This document shows, piece after piece, positions 36,449 through 46,004 of a DNA stretch of 64,000 bases (positions are counted from its first letter, which is position 1; every line of letters starts with the position of its first letter). Origin of the DNA: Aquitalea sp. LB_tupeE (GTDB lineage Bacteria; Pseudomonadota; Gammaproteobacteria; Burkholderiales; Chromobacteriaceae); NCBI RefSeq assembly GCF_013391415.1, contig NZ_JACAXB010000031.1, forward strand, positions 1 through 64,000, read 5' to 3'. The notes under the pieces were generated by a model that ran no database searches, was not told the origin of the DNA, and worked only from the letters and a program-made list of their open reading frames with translations. The position numbers were made by a program, and so were the translations under genes.

Positions 36449-37936
36449 TTAGCTTGCCAACTGGTATTCCATGGCCTGATACAGGCCGGTATTCATGTGC
36501 ATGCGTGTCACTTTCACCCGGTGTTCACCCCGCTGGTCGCGCAGGCGGAATTCCTTGCCGCGCAGCAAGGAGTGTCCGGGGATGATGAGCAGGTCGGCAT
36601 TGTTATCGCCATCGGCAGCAGGCAGGCGCAACGCTGGTTGATAGCTGACGTGCTGACCGGCTGCCAGCGGGATGACATCGACTGCTTCCGGGTCGCTGCC
36701 TATCAGTTCGGCTCCGCAGGAAACTTCGTTGGCATGTTCGGACACCGCAGTCCAGCGCACGGTATATAGCGATGGAGTGCGGAGTGCCTGCTTGTCGGCA
36801 ATCAGCAGCAGTTCGCCGATTTTCAGTGATTGGTAGCCCGGATCGCCGCGTAGCAGCAAGCCGCTTTCGCTCTTGTTGATGGCCTGGAAAATGGAAATCT
36901 GGGAAGGGGGCGTGCGGTCGCGCCGCCTGGTTTGCATGTCCGGGCGGGTGGCTCCGCCACCCAGTATCTGGCGGATGGAGCGCATTTGCGCGATCAGTGC
37001 CATGGATTGCATCACGGCCTTTCGCTGGTGACGACGACGGCGTGGCGATTGCCAAGTTTCCATCAGCCGTTGCGCAACGATGACCGACAAGGCATCGCAG
37101 CCGGGAATGCTGCCGTGACCGGTGTGTGCCTTGAGTGCATCAATCGCGGCACTCAGGTCGCAGGACAGGCAGTGTTCGTGTTGCGGTAGTGCGTCTGTGT
37201 CCAGCAGGCGTTGCGGCGGGGCACCACGGGTCAGGTCCAGCAAGTACTGCTGCCCGGCACTGGCTGTGTCAGCTGCAGGCAATGCTTGCAGGGTGATTTT
37301 GTCTGCCAGGCGTTCGGTCCATAGCAGGGCCGCTTCGATTTCACCCGGGCTCAGGTTCTTGCCATCGGCAATGCCCATCAGCTGGAGCTGGTGGTAGCTG
37401 TGCAGGATGTTCTGGCCATCGGGTAGCTGATGCTGCAACCAGTTGTGCTGGCTGGCGTTGTAGTACAGGTAGTGGGTAGCCAGCCAGAAGCTGCCATTCA
37501 ATTCCACATGACAACGCAGGGCGAAGCAGGCATAGCGGCGTGCCACGCATAGTGCCAGTGTCAGTTGTTGCAGGGCGCGTCTGCGCCAGGTCAGCAGCGG
37601 ACGGCTGCTCAGTGTGCTGCGCAGGTCTTGCAGCAGCGGTTCCAGCAGGTGCTGCAAAACCTTGCTGCCCATGCGAGCCAGGCGCAGGGTAGGGTGGTTG
37701 CAGGCATTTTCACTGAACTGGATTTCCAGTTCGTGCAGCCAGCGGCAAACGTGATCGAACAGCTGCTGTTGCAGGTCCAGCCGTTGCGCGGGGTGTGACA
37801 CGTTCTGGCAGATAAAGCCGTGAATCTCGATCAGTTGTTCGCCACTGCCACGCAGATTGCCTCTTGGTAGCCGCTCCAGCCAGCTGTTGACTGTTTTCTG
37901 GTTTTTATTGTGACCGAGAGCAGAGTTCAGAAGCAT
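36449..37936 (-). CDS. Hypothetical protein with PilZ-like C-terminal domain
   Basis: 495 residues, no signal or membrane segments. A large helical N-terminal region of unknown function (about 1-290) with many Leu/Gln, then a basic patch SPRRRRHQRK (about 295-304), and a C-terminal part that looks like a PilZ domain: FQAINKSESGLLLRGDPGYQ then IGELLLI, the N/D-x-S-x-x-G pattern that contacts c-di-GMP. PilZ proteins regulate motility and polysaccharide production. Assignment moderate; no operon partner. Divergent from cytochrome b562. Confidence 0.55.
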   Translation of the reverse strand: MLLNSALGHNKNQKTVNSWLERLPRGNLRGSGEQLIEIHGFICQNVSHPAQRLDLQQQLFDHVCRWLHELEIQFSENACNHPTLRLARMGSKVLQHLLEPLLQDLRSTLSSRPLLTWRRRALQQLTLALCVARRYACFALRCHVELNGSFWLATHYLYYNASQHNWLQHQLPDGQNILHSYHQLQLMGIADGKNLSPGEIEAALLWTERLADKITLQALPAADTASAGQQYLLDLTRGAPPQRLLDTDALPQHEHCLSCDLSAAIDALKAHTGHGSIPGCDALSVIVAQRLMETWQSPRRRRHQRKAVMQSMALIAQMRSIRQILGGGATRPDMQTRRRDRTPPSQISIFQAINKSESGLLLRGDPGYQSLKIGELLLIADKQALRTPSLYTVRWTAVSEHANEVSCGAELIGSDPEAVDVIPLAAGQHVSYQPALRLPAADGDNNADLLIIPGHSLLRGKEFRLRDQRGEHRVKVTRMHMNTGLYQAMEYQLAS

Positions 37937-38337
37937 GTGGGTTCAATCCATTGTTGCTGTGTGAAAGCGGCTTGCGCACCGGCAGGGTGGCTGACGGTGG
38001 TGCGCGCGGAATGCTGCGGCAGATGCTGATGCTATGCGATAGGCAAGGTAGCGTGCCCGGCGGGTTTGACAGCAGGCACTTGTGGTGCAGGCCATCTGTT
38101 GGTGAAACTGCATGATTCTAATGAATACGTCATGAATGAACGATACGCATATTCACCTATGCTAGGTTTGCGCTGCAAGCGCATCAGGGTGCGCCCACGC
38201 TTTGCAGCCAGGTTGCCTGGGACTTGCTGCCTGATGGCAGGTGTCGGTTTGACGTGATTTTTGGCTATCGCGCTGCTTTAAGTTTGCGTTAAGCACTGCC
38301 TTTTAAGATGGGTCCATCCATCCAGAAGGGGTAAGTA
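37937..38337. promoter_or_regulatory. Divergent region: PilZ-like gene / cybC
   Basis: 401 bp. Holds a -24/-12 candidate before cybC (38262-38276). Imperfect half sites CATGA (38111-38115) and TCATG (38130-38134) resemble the activator repeat at the cyd promoter but have different spacing. No gene seen. Confidence 0.4.
38262..38276 (+). promoter_or_regulatory. Candidate sigma-54 promoter of cybC-cybB
   Basis: TGGCTATCGCGCTGC: GG and GC are 10 nt apart as required, -24 matches TGGC and -12 CTGC is one base from TTGC. Predicted start about 50 nt before the cybC ATG. Confidence 0.45.
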
Positions 38338-38712
38338 ATGTCTCGTTTCATGCAAAAAACCTGTGCCGTGCTGTCCATTGCCTTGTTGTCTTTCTCTCTG
38401 GCGTCTGCTGCACAAGCCGGTGAAGTGAAGAAACTGATGAAAGACATGAAAGTGGCCATGCAGCAGGCAATGGCCAGCAAATCCATGCCTGAGTTTTCCC
38501 AGAATTTTTCCCGTTTGCAGAACGATGCCAAGCTGGCCGGCGAGCAGACCTGGCGAGCTGATCCTGCCTTGTACAAGGAAGGTATGCAGAAACTGCAATT
38601 TCAGTTTGCTGCGGTTGATACGCAAATTAAGGCGAATAATCTGGCGGGAGCCAAATCCGCTTTGAGTGATGCCAATCCGATCAAGAAAAAATACCATAAC
38701 TATCTGAATTAA
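38338..38712 (+). CDS. cybC: Soluble cytochrome b562
   Basis: 124 residues with a signal peptide (ends near AQA-GE). The mature protein is a four-helix bundle the size of CybC. Candidate haem ligands: a Met in the first helix (KKLMKDM) and His in the C-terminal KKKYHNYL, matching the E. coli pattern (Met7, His102 in NAYHQKY). Periplasmic electron carrier. AAGGGG before the ATG. Followed after 14 nt by the cytochrome b561 gene, an expected partner. Confidence 0.9.
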   Translation: MSRFMQKTCAVLSIALLSFSLASAAQAGEVKKLMKDMKVAMQQAMASKSMPEFSQNFSRLQNDAKLAGEQTWRADPALYKEGMQKLQFQFAAVDTQIKANNLAGAKSALSDANPIKKKYHNYLN

Positions 38713-38726
38713 AAAGGAGAATGTCG

Positions 38727-39290
38727 ATGGAAATGTCCGGAGAACTATCCGCTTCCGCAGGCCTTGCCGTGAACACGGCCAAGCGCTACCCCTTGCTGAT
38801 TATCCTGGCGCACTGGCTGATTGCGGCTGGGATTGCTGCCAATCTGGTCAGCGGCTGGCTGCTGGATGATGCGACCGAGCTGCTGGACCTGCATCGTTCC
38901 ATCGGCGTGCTGGTGCTGGCATTTTCAGCCTTGCGCCTGTTTTGCCGCTTTGCCTACCGGAGCAAGATACCGGCTTCGGTGAATGCTCCTGCCAGCTTGC
39001 AGTACCGGGTGGAGAAACTGGTACACACCTTGCTGTATGCCGGTATGGTGCTGGTGCCCTTGCTGGGCTGGTTGAAAACCAATGCGGCCGGCCATGTGCT
39101 GGTGCTGTTTGATACGGTGGAGCTGCCAGTGCTGCTGGAGAAAAATCGCGCGCTGTCGTCCTTGTTTGGCGAGGCACACTCGATAAGCGCTTATCTGCTG
39201 GCCATGCTGATTGGCCTGCATATTGCCGGTGGTGTAGCGCATTTCATGATGGAAAAACGCAATGTAATCAAAAGGATGCTGCCATTTTGA
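38727..39290 (+). CDS. cybB: Cytochrome b561 (membrane di-haem)
   Basis: 187 residues with four membrane helices and the expected haem-ligand histidines (ILAHWLIAAGI; LDLHRSIGVLVL; KLVHTLLYAGM; IGLHIAGGVAH). In this family the protein moves electrons from quinol to periplasmic acceptors; here the acceptor may be cytochrome b562. The ATG at 38727 is 6 nt from AAGGAGA; the ATG at 38721 is too close to the site. Confidence 0.9.
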   Translation: MEMSGELSASAGLAVNTAKRYPLLIILAHWLIAAGIAANLVSGWLLDDATELLDLHRSIGVLVLAFSALRLFCRFAYRSKIPASVNAPASLQYRVEKLVHTLLYAGMVLVPLLGWLKTNAAGHVLVLFDTVELPVLLEKNRALSSLFGEAHSISAYLLAMLIGLHIAGGVAHFMMEKRNVIKRMLPF

Positions 39291-39450
39291 TTTGGGCATG
39301 CCAGGCTGCTGGCTGCTGCTGATGGTCTGGCTGCTTGTTGTGCCGGGCAGCTGTGTCTCGCGCTACTGAACCGTGTGCTGCTTCGGCCTGCTGGAACAAA
39401 GATTGCTTGAGACTGCTTCACCAAGGTTGCATTCTCTTTGCCCCCGCCTG

Positions 39451-40794
<1,344 letters not shown>

Positions 40795-40807
40795 GGTGAC
40801 GTTAATG

Positions 40808-40827
40808 ACATGACGAAAATGTCATGT
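40808..40827. promoter_or_regulatory. Inverted repeat, likely activator (UAS) site
   Basis: ACATGAC (40808-40814) and GTCATGT (40821-40827) form a perfect 7-bp inverted repeat with a 6-nt AT-rich spacer. Its centre lies about 85 bp before the predicted cyd start, a normal enhancer distance for NtrC-type activators, and just upstream of the activator's own start codon, allowing autoregulation. Confidence 0.7.
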
Positions 40828-40875
40828 TAGCCCGGAAAATGCCGTCAATACAGCGAATTTTCACCCTTTGGCCGC

Positions 40876-40891
40876 TGGCATGGCACTTGCA
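40876..40891 (+). promoter_or_regulatory. Sigma-54 (-24/-12) promoter of cydPABX
   Basis: TGGCATGGCACTTGCA: -24 TGGCAT and -12 TTGCA with GG and GC exactly 10 nt apart; only the sixth base of the -24 box differs from TGGCAC. Predicted start near 40902, leaving a leader of about 68 nt before cydP. Confidence 0.8.
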
Positions 40892-40969
40892 ATCAGTACT
40901 GCCATGCAGGGTGGGCCTTGCCAGAGTGGCTGGTGTGGCTCTGTTTACCCTGATAACGGGAATCAGCCC

Positions 40970-41161
40970 ATGAACAAGACATCAAGCAAGCTGAGCCGTG
41001 AGCTGGCCTGGATCATCGGTATCAAGGTCGTGCTGCTGCTGATTATCTGGAAGGCATTCATCGCGCCTTACCGTGTCACGGTGGATGCCGATGCAGTCGC
41101 CGGCAAGGTGCTTAATCCGGCAGCGGGCAGCCAACAACTGGAGAAAAACAATGCTAGATAA
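40970..41161 (+). CDS. cydP: Cytochrome bd small accessory protein CydP
   Basis: 63 residues: a charged N-terminus (MNKTSSKLSRELAWIIG), one membrane helix (IKVVLLLIIWKAFI) and a short tail with YRVTVDADAVAGKVL. It matches the CydP small subunit found before cydA in many betaproteobacteria. GGGAA precedes the ATG. Overlaps cydA by 11 nt, so translation is coupled. The frame is open upstream, but that part has no ribosome site and contains the promoter. Confidence 0.85.
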   Translation: MNKTSSKLSRELAWIIGIKVVLLLIIWKAFIAPYRVTVDADAVAGKVLNPAAGSQQLEKNNAR

Positions 41162-42701
41162 TGTCGTCGATTTATCGCGACTGCAGTTCGCCGTGACGGC
41201 GCTTTACCACTTTCTGTTTGTGCCGCTCACCATCGGCATGGTGTGGATGCTGGTCATCATGGAGGCGGTATGGGTGATGACCGGCAAGCAGGTGTATCAG
41301 GACATGACCCGTTTCTGGGGCAAGCTGTTTGGCATCAACTTTGCGCTGGGGGTGACCACCGGCATCACCATGGAATTCCAGTTCGGTACCAACTGGGCGT
41401 ATTACTCGCACTATGTGGGGGACATCTTTGGCGCACCGCTGGCGATTGAAGGCCTGATGGCCTTCTTTCTGGAATCCACCATGATAGGCTTGTTCTTTTT
41501 TGGCTGGAACCGCCTGTCGCGCAAGCAGCATTTGCTGGTGACCATCCTGATGGCCATCGGTACCAATCTGTCGGCGCTGTGGATCCTGATTGCCAATGGC
41601 TGGATGCAGAACCCGGTGGGCGCGGAATTCAGCTACCAGACCATGCGCATGGAAATGACCGACTTTGCCGCGCTGCTGTTCAACCCGGATGCCCAGGCCA
41701 AGTTCGTGCATACCGTCAGTGCCGGTTATGTCACCGGGGCCATGTTCGTGCTGTCCATTTCCAGCTGGTATCTGCTGCGCGGGCGCAATGTGGAGTTTGC
41801 CCGCAAGAGCTTCCGCATTGCCGCAGCTTTTGGCTTTGCCAGTATCTGTTCGGTCATCGTGCTGGGTGATGAGTCGGGCTACACGGTGGGCGAGGCGCAA
41901 CAGACCAAGCTGGCCGCCATCGAGGCCATGTGGCATACCGAACCGGCCCCGGCGTCGTTCAACCTGCTGGCCTGGCCGAATGAAAAGCGCATGGAAAACG
42001 ACTGGCAGCTGAGTATTCCCTGGGTGATGGGCTTGATTGGCACCCGCTCGGTCGGCAAGCAGATTCCCGGCATCCACGAAATCATGGCGCAAAACCGGCT
42101 GCGCATTCAGTCCGGCATGCTGGCGGTGCAGGCGCTGGAAAGCCTGCGGCGTGATCGTAACGACAGTGCGGCAAGCAAGGTGCTGGAGGCACACAAGCAG
42201 GATCTGGGCTTTGGCCTGTTGCTGAAGAAATACACCGCCGATGTGGCCACCGCCACGCCGCAGATGATAGACGCCGCCGCGCGCGACACCATTCCGCGGG
42301 TAGCGCCGATGTTCTGGTCCTTCCGCCTGATGGTGGGCATGGGCATGGCCATGTTGCTGCTGTTCGGCTGGTCGTTCTGGGCTTCGCTCAAGGGCGATTT
42401 CCAGCACCGTCCGCGCCTGCTGAAGCTGGCCTTGTGCTGCTTGCCACTGCCGTGGCTGTCCTGCGAGCTGGGCTGGGTGGTGGCGGAATACGGCCGCCAG
42501 CCGTGGACCATCTACGGCGTGCTGCCCACCCGGCTGTCGGTATCCACGCTGTCGGTGGAGTCGCTGTACGGTTCGCTGGCCGGTTTTGTCGGTTTCTACA
42601 CCGTGCTGCTGGTGGTGGAGATGATGCTGATGGTGCGTTTTGCCCGTCAGGGGCCGGGTAGCCTGGGTACGGGTCGCTACGACCATGAAACCGCTCACTG
42701 A
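41151..42701 (+). CDS. cydA: Cytochrome bd quinol oxidase subunit I
   Basis: 516 residues, with nine predicted membrane helices. Haem-binding His in TALYHFLFVPLTIG, the signature LESTMIGLFFFGW and the Q-loop with KQIPGIHEIMAQNRLRIQSG and a further insert, corresponding to the long (L) Q-loop of the E. coli type. It oxidises quinol and reduces O2 with high affinity. Start is the ATG at 41151 inside the end of cydP (GGAG upstream); cydB follows. Confidence 0.97.
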   Translation: MLDNVVDLSRLQFAVTALYHFLFVPLTIGMVWMLVIMEAVWVMTGKQVYQDMTRFWGKLFGINFALGVTTGITMEFQFGTNWAYYSHYVGDIFGAPLAIEGLMAFFLESTMIGLFFFGWNRLSRKQHLLVTILMAIGTNLSALWILIANGWMQNPVGAEFSYQTMRMEMTDFAALLFNPDAQAKFVHTVSAGYVTGAMFVLSISSWYLLRGRNVEFARKSFRIAAAFGFASICSVIVLGDESGYTVGEAQQTKLAAIEAMWHTEPAPASFNLLAWPNEKRMENDWQLSIPWVMGLIGTRSVGKQIPGIHEIMAQNRLRIQSGMLAVQALESLRRDRNDSAASKVLEAHKQDLGFGLLLKKYTADVATATPQMIDAAARDTIPRVAPMFWSFRLMVGMGMAMLLLFGWSFWASLKGDFQHRPRLLKLALCCLPLPWLSCELGWVVAEYGRQPWTIYGVLPTRLSVSTLSVESLYGSLAGFVGFYTVLLVVEMMLMVRFARQGPGSLGTGRYDHETAH

Positions 42702-42779
42702 TATCGGCTGACAACACATCTGCTGCGCTATTGCGGCAGGGTTGTTGTGCTGCTTCGTGCACAGCACAAAGGAATAATC

Positions 42780-43919
42780 ATGCTGGATTATGCAAGTCTG
42801 AAGGTGATCTGGTGGCTGCTGGTTGGCGTTTTGCTGGTCGGTTTTGCCATCATGGATGGTCACGATATGGGGGTGGGCACGCTGCTGCCCTTTGTCGGCA
42901 AGGACGATACCGAACGGCGGGTGGTGATCAACACCGTCGGCCCGCACTGGGACGGCAACCAGGTATGGTTCATCACTGGTGGCGGGGCCATTTTTGCCGC
43001 CTGGCCGCTGGTGTATGCCACGGCGTTCTCCGGGTTTTACTGGGCCATGCTGCTGGTGTTGTGGGCGCTGTTTTTCCGCCCTGTAGGCTTTGACTACCGC
43101 AGCAAGATAGACAACCCGACCTGGCGTTCGGTATGGGACTGGGGCTTGTTTGTCGGCGGGACGGTGCCGCCGCTGATCTTTGGCGTGGCCTTTGGCAATT
43201 TGCTGCAAGGTGTGCCCTTTCACTTCGACAACAATCTGTTGTCCACCTACGACGGCAGCTTCTGGGGCTTGCTCAACCCGTTTGCCTTGCTGTGCGGCGT
43301 GGTGTCCAGTGCCATGATCAGCTTTCACGGCGGGGTGTATCTGGCCCACCTTACCGAAGGGGAGATCCAGCAGCGTGCGCAGCGCTGGGTGCGGGTGACG
43401 GGGCTGGTCTGGCTGGCCGGTTTCACCCTGGCCGGCATCTGGCTGGCGCTGGGGATTGACGGCTATGTCATCAGCTCGGCCGTACAAGCCAATGAGCTGC
43501 CGGACCCGCTGGCCAAAACTGTCAGCCGTGTGGCCGGGGCCTGGCTGGGCAATTACCAGCGTTGGCCCCTCACCATGCTGCTGCCGGCCACCGGCTATCT
43601 GGGCTGTATTGCTGCCATGCTGTTGCTGCGTAATGGCCGAAGTTTTGCTGCCTTCTGGGCCTCAGCCACAGGGTTGGCCGGGGTAATTGGCACGGCAGGC
43701 ATCAGCATGTTCCCCTTCGTGATGCCATCGTCCAGCCATCCGGCGTCCAGCCTGACGGTGTGGGACAGCGTGTCCAGCCAGCTGACGCTGCAGTTGATGC
43801 TGGTGGCTACGCTGATCTTCATGCCCTTGATCATTGTGTACACCCGCTGGGCCTACAAGGTGATGGGCGGCAAGGTGACCGCCGCTTATGTGCGGGAAAA
43901 CAATCACAGCGCGTATTGA
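42780..43919 (+). CDS. cydB: Cytochrome bd quinol oxidase subunit II
   Basis: 379 residues, the E. coli CydB length, with eight or nine membrane helices. Family blocks FAIMDGHDMGVGTLLPFVG, INTVGPHWDGNQVWFITGGG, AWPLVYATAFSGFY and FPFVMPSSSHPASSLTVWD. Structural partner of CydA. AAAGGAATAATC ribosome site precedes the ATG at 42780. The cydX gene follows after 12 nt. Confidence 0.97.
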   Translation: MLDYASLKVIWWLLVGVLLVGFAIMDGHDMGVGTLLPFVGKDDTERRVVINTVGPHWDGNQVWFITGGGAIFAAWPLVYATAFSGFYWAMLLVLWALFFRPVGFDYRSKIDNPTWRSVWDWGLFVGGTVPPLIFGVAFGNLLQGVPFHFDNNLLSTYDGSFWGLLNPFALLCGVVSSAMISFHGGVYLAHLTEGEIQQRAQRWVRVTGLVWLAGFTLAGIWLALGIDGYVISSAVQANELPDPLAKTVSRVAGAWLGNYQRWPLTMLLPATGYLGCIAAMLLLRNGRSFAAFWASATGLAGVIGTAGISMFPFVMPSSSHPASSLTVWDSVSSQLTLQLMLVATLIFMPLIIVYTRWAYKVMGGKVTAAYVRENNHSAY

Positions 43920-43931
43920 GAGGAGAGCAGG

Positions 43932-44033
43932 ATGTGGTACTTCGCTTGGGTATTGGGTATCGGTTTTGCCGTATCACTGGGCATTCTGAATGCCATGTGG
44001 GGAGAGTACGAGCAGGATCGCAAACAGCAGTAA
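43932..44033 (+). CDS. cydX: Cytochrome bd small subunit CydX
   Basis: 33 residues starting MWYFAWVLGIGFAVSLGILN with a charged tail, the conserved CydX pattern (W-Y-F-A-W-x-LG and the Trp-Gly-Glu end). A single membrane helix that stabilises haem sites in CydA. Strong AGGAGAGCAGG ribosome site; two stop codons in a row (TAATAA) end it. Confidence 0.93.
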   Translation: MWYFAWVLGIGFAVSLGILNAMWGEYEQDRKQQ

Positions 44034-44055
44034 TAAGAATGGTGTGAGGCAAAGC

Positions 44056-44094
44056 GGCGCAGCCCGGACGGGTTCCGGCTGCGCCTTTGTCTTG
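44056..44094 (+). terminator. Terminator of cydPABX
   Basis: GGCGCAGCC-c-GG pairs with CC-GGCTGCGCC, followed by TTTGTCTTGTT, 23 nt after the cydX stop. Confidence 0.85.
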
Positions 44095-44128
44095 TTGAGT
44101 CAGCAGCAGGGTGTGTGCAGCTAAGGAT

Positions 44129-45034
44129 TCAGCAGAAAAACCCCGCCTGACTGAAGTGTTGCAACAAGTGGTCGAATACTGCGCGGATACGGGCGGGTAC
44201 CGGGCCGCGCTGTGGCCGGTATAAATAGAGCTGCCAGGGCGTGGGGGCCAGCTGTGGTAATACCGCTTGCAGCTGGCCGCTGGCCATGAGCGGACCGGCC
44301 ATGAAACCGGCCAGCTGGCCAAAACCGATACCGCCGAGCACCGCCTGGCATTCGGCCCGGGTATCGCTGGCCATGAATACCGGGGCAGGCGGCTGCCACT
44401 GTTGTTCATCAGCCAGAAACCACGGCCAGGGTTTGCCGGTATTCGGGTCCAGGCTGACCGTTACCGGCAGCGCTTCCAGTTCGGCCAGCGTGGTGGGGGT
44501 GCCACAACGCGCCAGCAAGGCCGGACTGGCCACGATATGAAACGGCACCGGACACACGGCGCGGGCAATCACCCGGCTGTCACGCATGAAACCCACCCGG
44601 ATGCCGATATCAATCTGCTCGTCCACCGCATTGCTCAACACGTCGGACAGGCGCAAATCCACCCGCAAGCCGGGGTGCAATGGCAGCAGGCTGGCCAGCG
44701 CCGGTGTCAGATAGGCATCGCCAATGGCGGCCGGGGCGGTTATCCGCACCAAGCCGCTGATTTCATCAGCCATCTGCGGGCCTTGATGCCGGAACAGTTG
44801 GTCCATTTCCCGCACGGTGTGTCTGGCACGCACAGCCAGGCTGGCACCAAAGCCGGTAATGCGGATATGACGGGTATTGCGGTAGAACAGTACTTCGCCC
44901 AATAGCTGTTCCAGCTCCTTGATGGCGCGGGTGACTGCCTGTGGCGAGCTGCCCAGTTGCTGTGCTGCTTCCTTGAAGCTGTTGCATTCTGCGGCCACGC
45001 AAAAAATGCGCAGCATTTCCAGCCGGTTCAACAT
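44129..45034 (-). CDS. LysR-family transcriptional regulator
   Basis: 301 residues. N-terminal winged HTH (LRIFCVAAECNSFKEAAQQL, then SSPQAVTRAIKELEQLLG) and a C-terminal substrate-binding domain. Divergent from the SDR gene at 45167, so it probably controls that gene; the inducer is unknown. Closest to the subgroup with ELEQLLGEVLFYRNTRHI rather than to a named regulator. Confidence 0.9.
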   Translation of the reverse strand: MLNRLEMLRIFCVAAECNSFKEAAQQLGSSPQAVTRAIKELEQLLGEVLFYRNTRHIRITGFGASLAVRARHTVREMDQLFRHQGPQMADEISGLVRITAPAAIGDAYLTPALASLLPLHPGLRVDLRLSDVLSNAVDEQIDIGIRVGFMRDSRVIARAVCPVPFHIVASPALLARCGTPTTLAELEALPVTVSLDPNTGKPWPWFLADEQQWQPPAPVFMASDTRAECQAVLGGIGFGQLAGFMAGPLMASGQLQAVLPQLAPTPWQLYLYRPQRGPVPARIRAVFDHLLQHFSQAGFFC

Positions 45035-45068
45035 GGTTTGGTTCCCGTCGCTGATTTATTCCATTTTT

Positions 45069-45095
45069 TGAAATTATAAAGTGCGAACAATTTCA
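45069..45095. promoter_or_regulatory. Inverted repeat between LysR and SDR genes
   Basis: TGAAATT (45069-45075) and AATTTCA (45089-45095), a perfect 7-bp inverted repeat with a 13-nt spacer in the divergent promoter region, size and place fitting a LysR binding site. Confidence 0.45.
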
Positions 45096-45166
45096 TTTAT
45101 TGGTTTTTTCTGCTGTTGGATACTGCTCTGCAAGGCGGACAGGCCCGCCATCACATGGAGCAAGCA

Positions 45167-45913
45167 ATGTCGAATGGAATCGCAGGAAAAGTTGTGGTGA
45201 TTACCGGTGCCAGCAGCGGGCTGGGCGAAGCCACGGCCCGTCATCTGGTGGCGCTGGGTGCGCGGGTGGTACTGGGCGCACGCCGGGGCGATCGCCTGCA
45301 GGCTCTGGTGGAGGAGATCCGCCAGGCTGGTGGCGAGGCAGTGCATGCGGTGACTGATGTCACCCGCAAGGAGGATGTACAGGCGCTGGTGGAGGCCGGG
45401 CGCGCTGCCTTTGGCCGTATTGATGTGATGATCAACAATGCCGGTTTGATGGCCATTGCCCCCATGTCGCAACTGCGCAGCGACGAATGGGACCGCATGA
45501 TAGACATCAATATCAAAGGCGTGCTGTATGGCATCGCCGCCGTTCTGCCCCTGTTCGAGCAGCAGGGCAGCGGCCATGTGATCAACCTGTCCTCGGTGGC
45601 TGGCATCAAGGTGTTTGCGCCGGGCGGTACGGTGTATTCCGGCACCAAGTTTGCCGTGCGTGCCATTTCCGATGGCCTGCGTCAGGAGCTGGCGGGCAAG
45701 GTGAGAGTGACCTCCATCGAGCCGGGAGCGGTGGAGAGTGAGCTGAAGTTTGGCTCCAGCGACCCGGCCAGCCGTGAGGAAATCGAGGCGTTTTATCAGC
45801 AAGAGGCCATCCCGGCCGATTCGGTGGCCCGCGCTATTGCCTACGTCATTGAACAACCGGCGGATGTAGCCATCAACGAAGTGGTATTGCGTCCGACCGT
45901 GCAGGAATTCTGA
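45167..45913 (+). CDS. Short-chain dehydrogenase/reductase
   Basis: 248 residues, classical SDR: cofactor motif TGASSGLG (13-20), NNAG, catalytic Ser in NLSSVAG, YSGTK (Tyr-x3-Lys) and PGAVES. The region after strand 2 ([12 protein letters not shown]) has basic residues, suggesting NADP(H). Substrate not predictable; relatives act on small carbonyls or aromatics. GGAG before the ATG. Divergent LysR gene is the likely regulator. Confidence 0.92.
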   Translation: MSNGIAGKVVVITGASSGLGEATARHLVALGARVVLGARRGDRLQALVEEIRQAGGEAVHAVTDVTRKEDVQALVEAGRAAFGRIDVMINNAGLMAIAPMSQLRSDEWDRMIDINIKGVLYGIAAVLPLFEQQGSGHVINLSSVAGIKVFAPGGTVYSGTKFAVRAISDGLRQELAGKVRVTSIEPGAVESELKFGSSDPASREEIEAFYQQEAIPADSVARAIAYVIEQPADVAINEVVLRPTVQEF

Positions 45914-45932
45914 TTCTGTACCCGTAAATGTA

Positions 45933-45972
45933 AACGTCCCCTCGCGCATGGGCGCGAGCGGGACGTTTTGTC
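45933..45972. terminator. Terminator between SDR and MBL genes
   Basis: AACGTCCCcTCGCG pairs with CGCGAgCGGGACGTT around a short loop, followed by TTGTCTTGT on the plus strand; T-rich bases also follow on the minus strand. Shared by convergent genes. Confidence 0.8.
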
Positions 45973-46004
45973 TTGTCCGGCAGCCGGGTTGGTATTGGCG
46001 CTGC

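Noticed and set aside
41172-43487. Very long open frame on the minus strand opposite cydA-cydB
   Set aside because: It is a GC-rich shadow of two unmistakable genes, with His/Gln-rich low-complexity translation, no ribosome site and no known domain.
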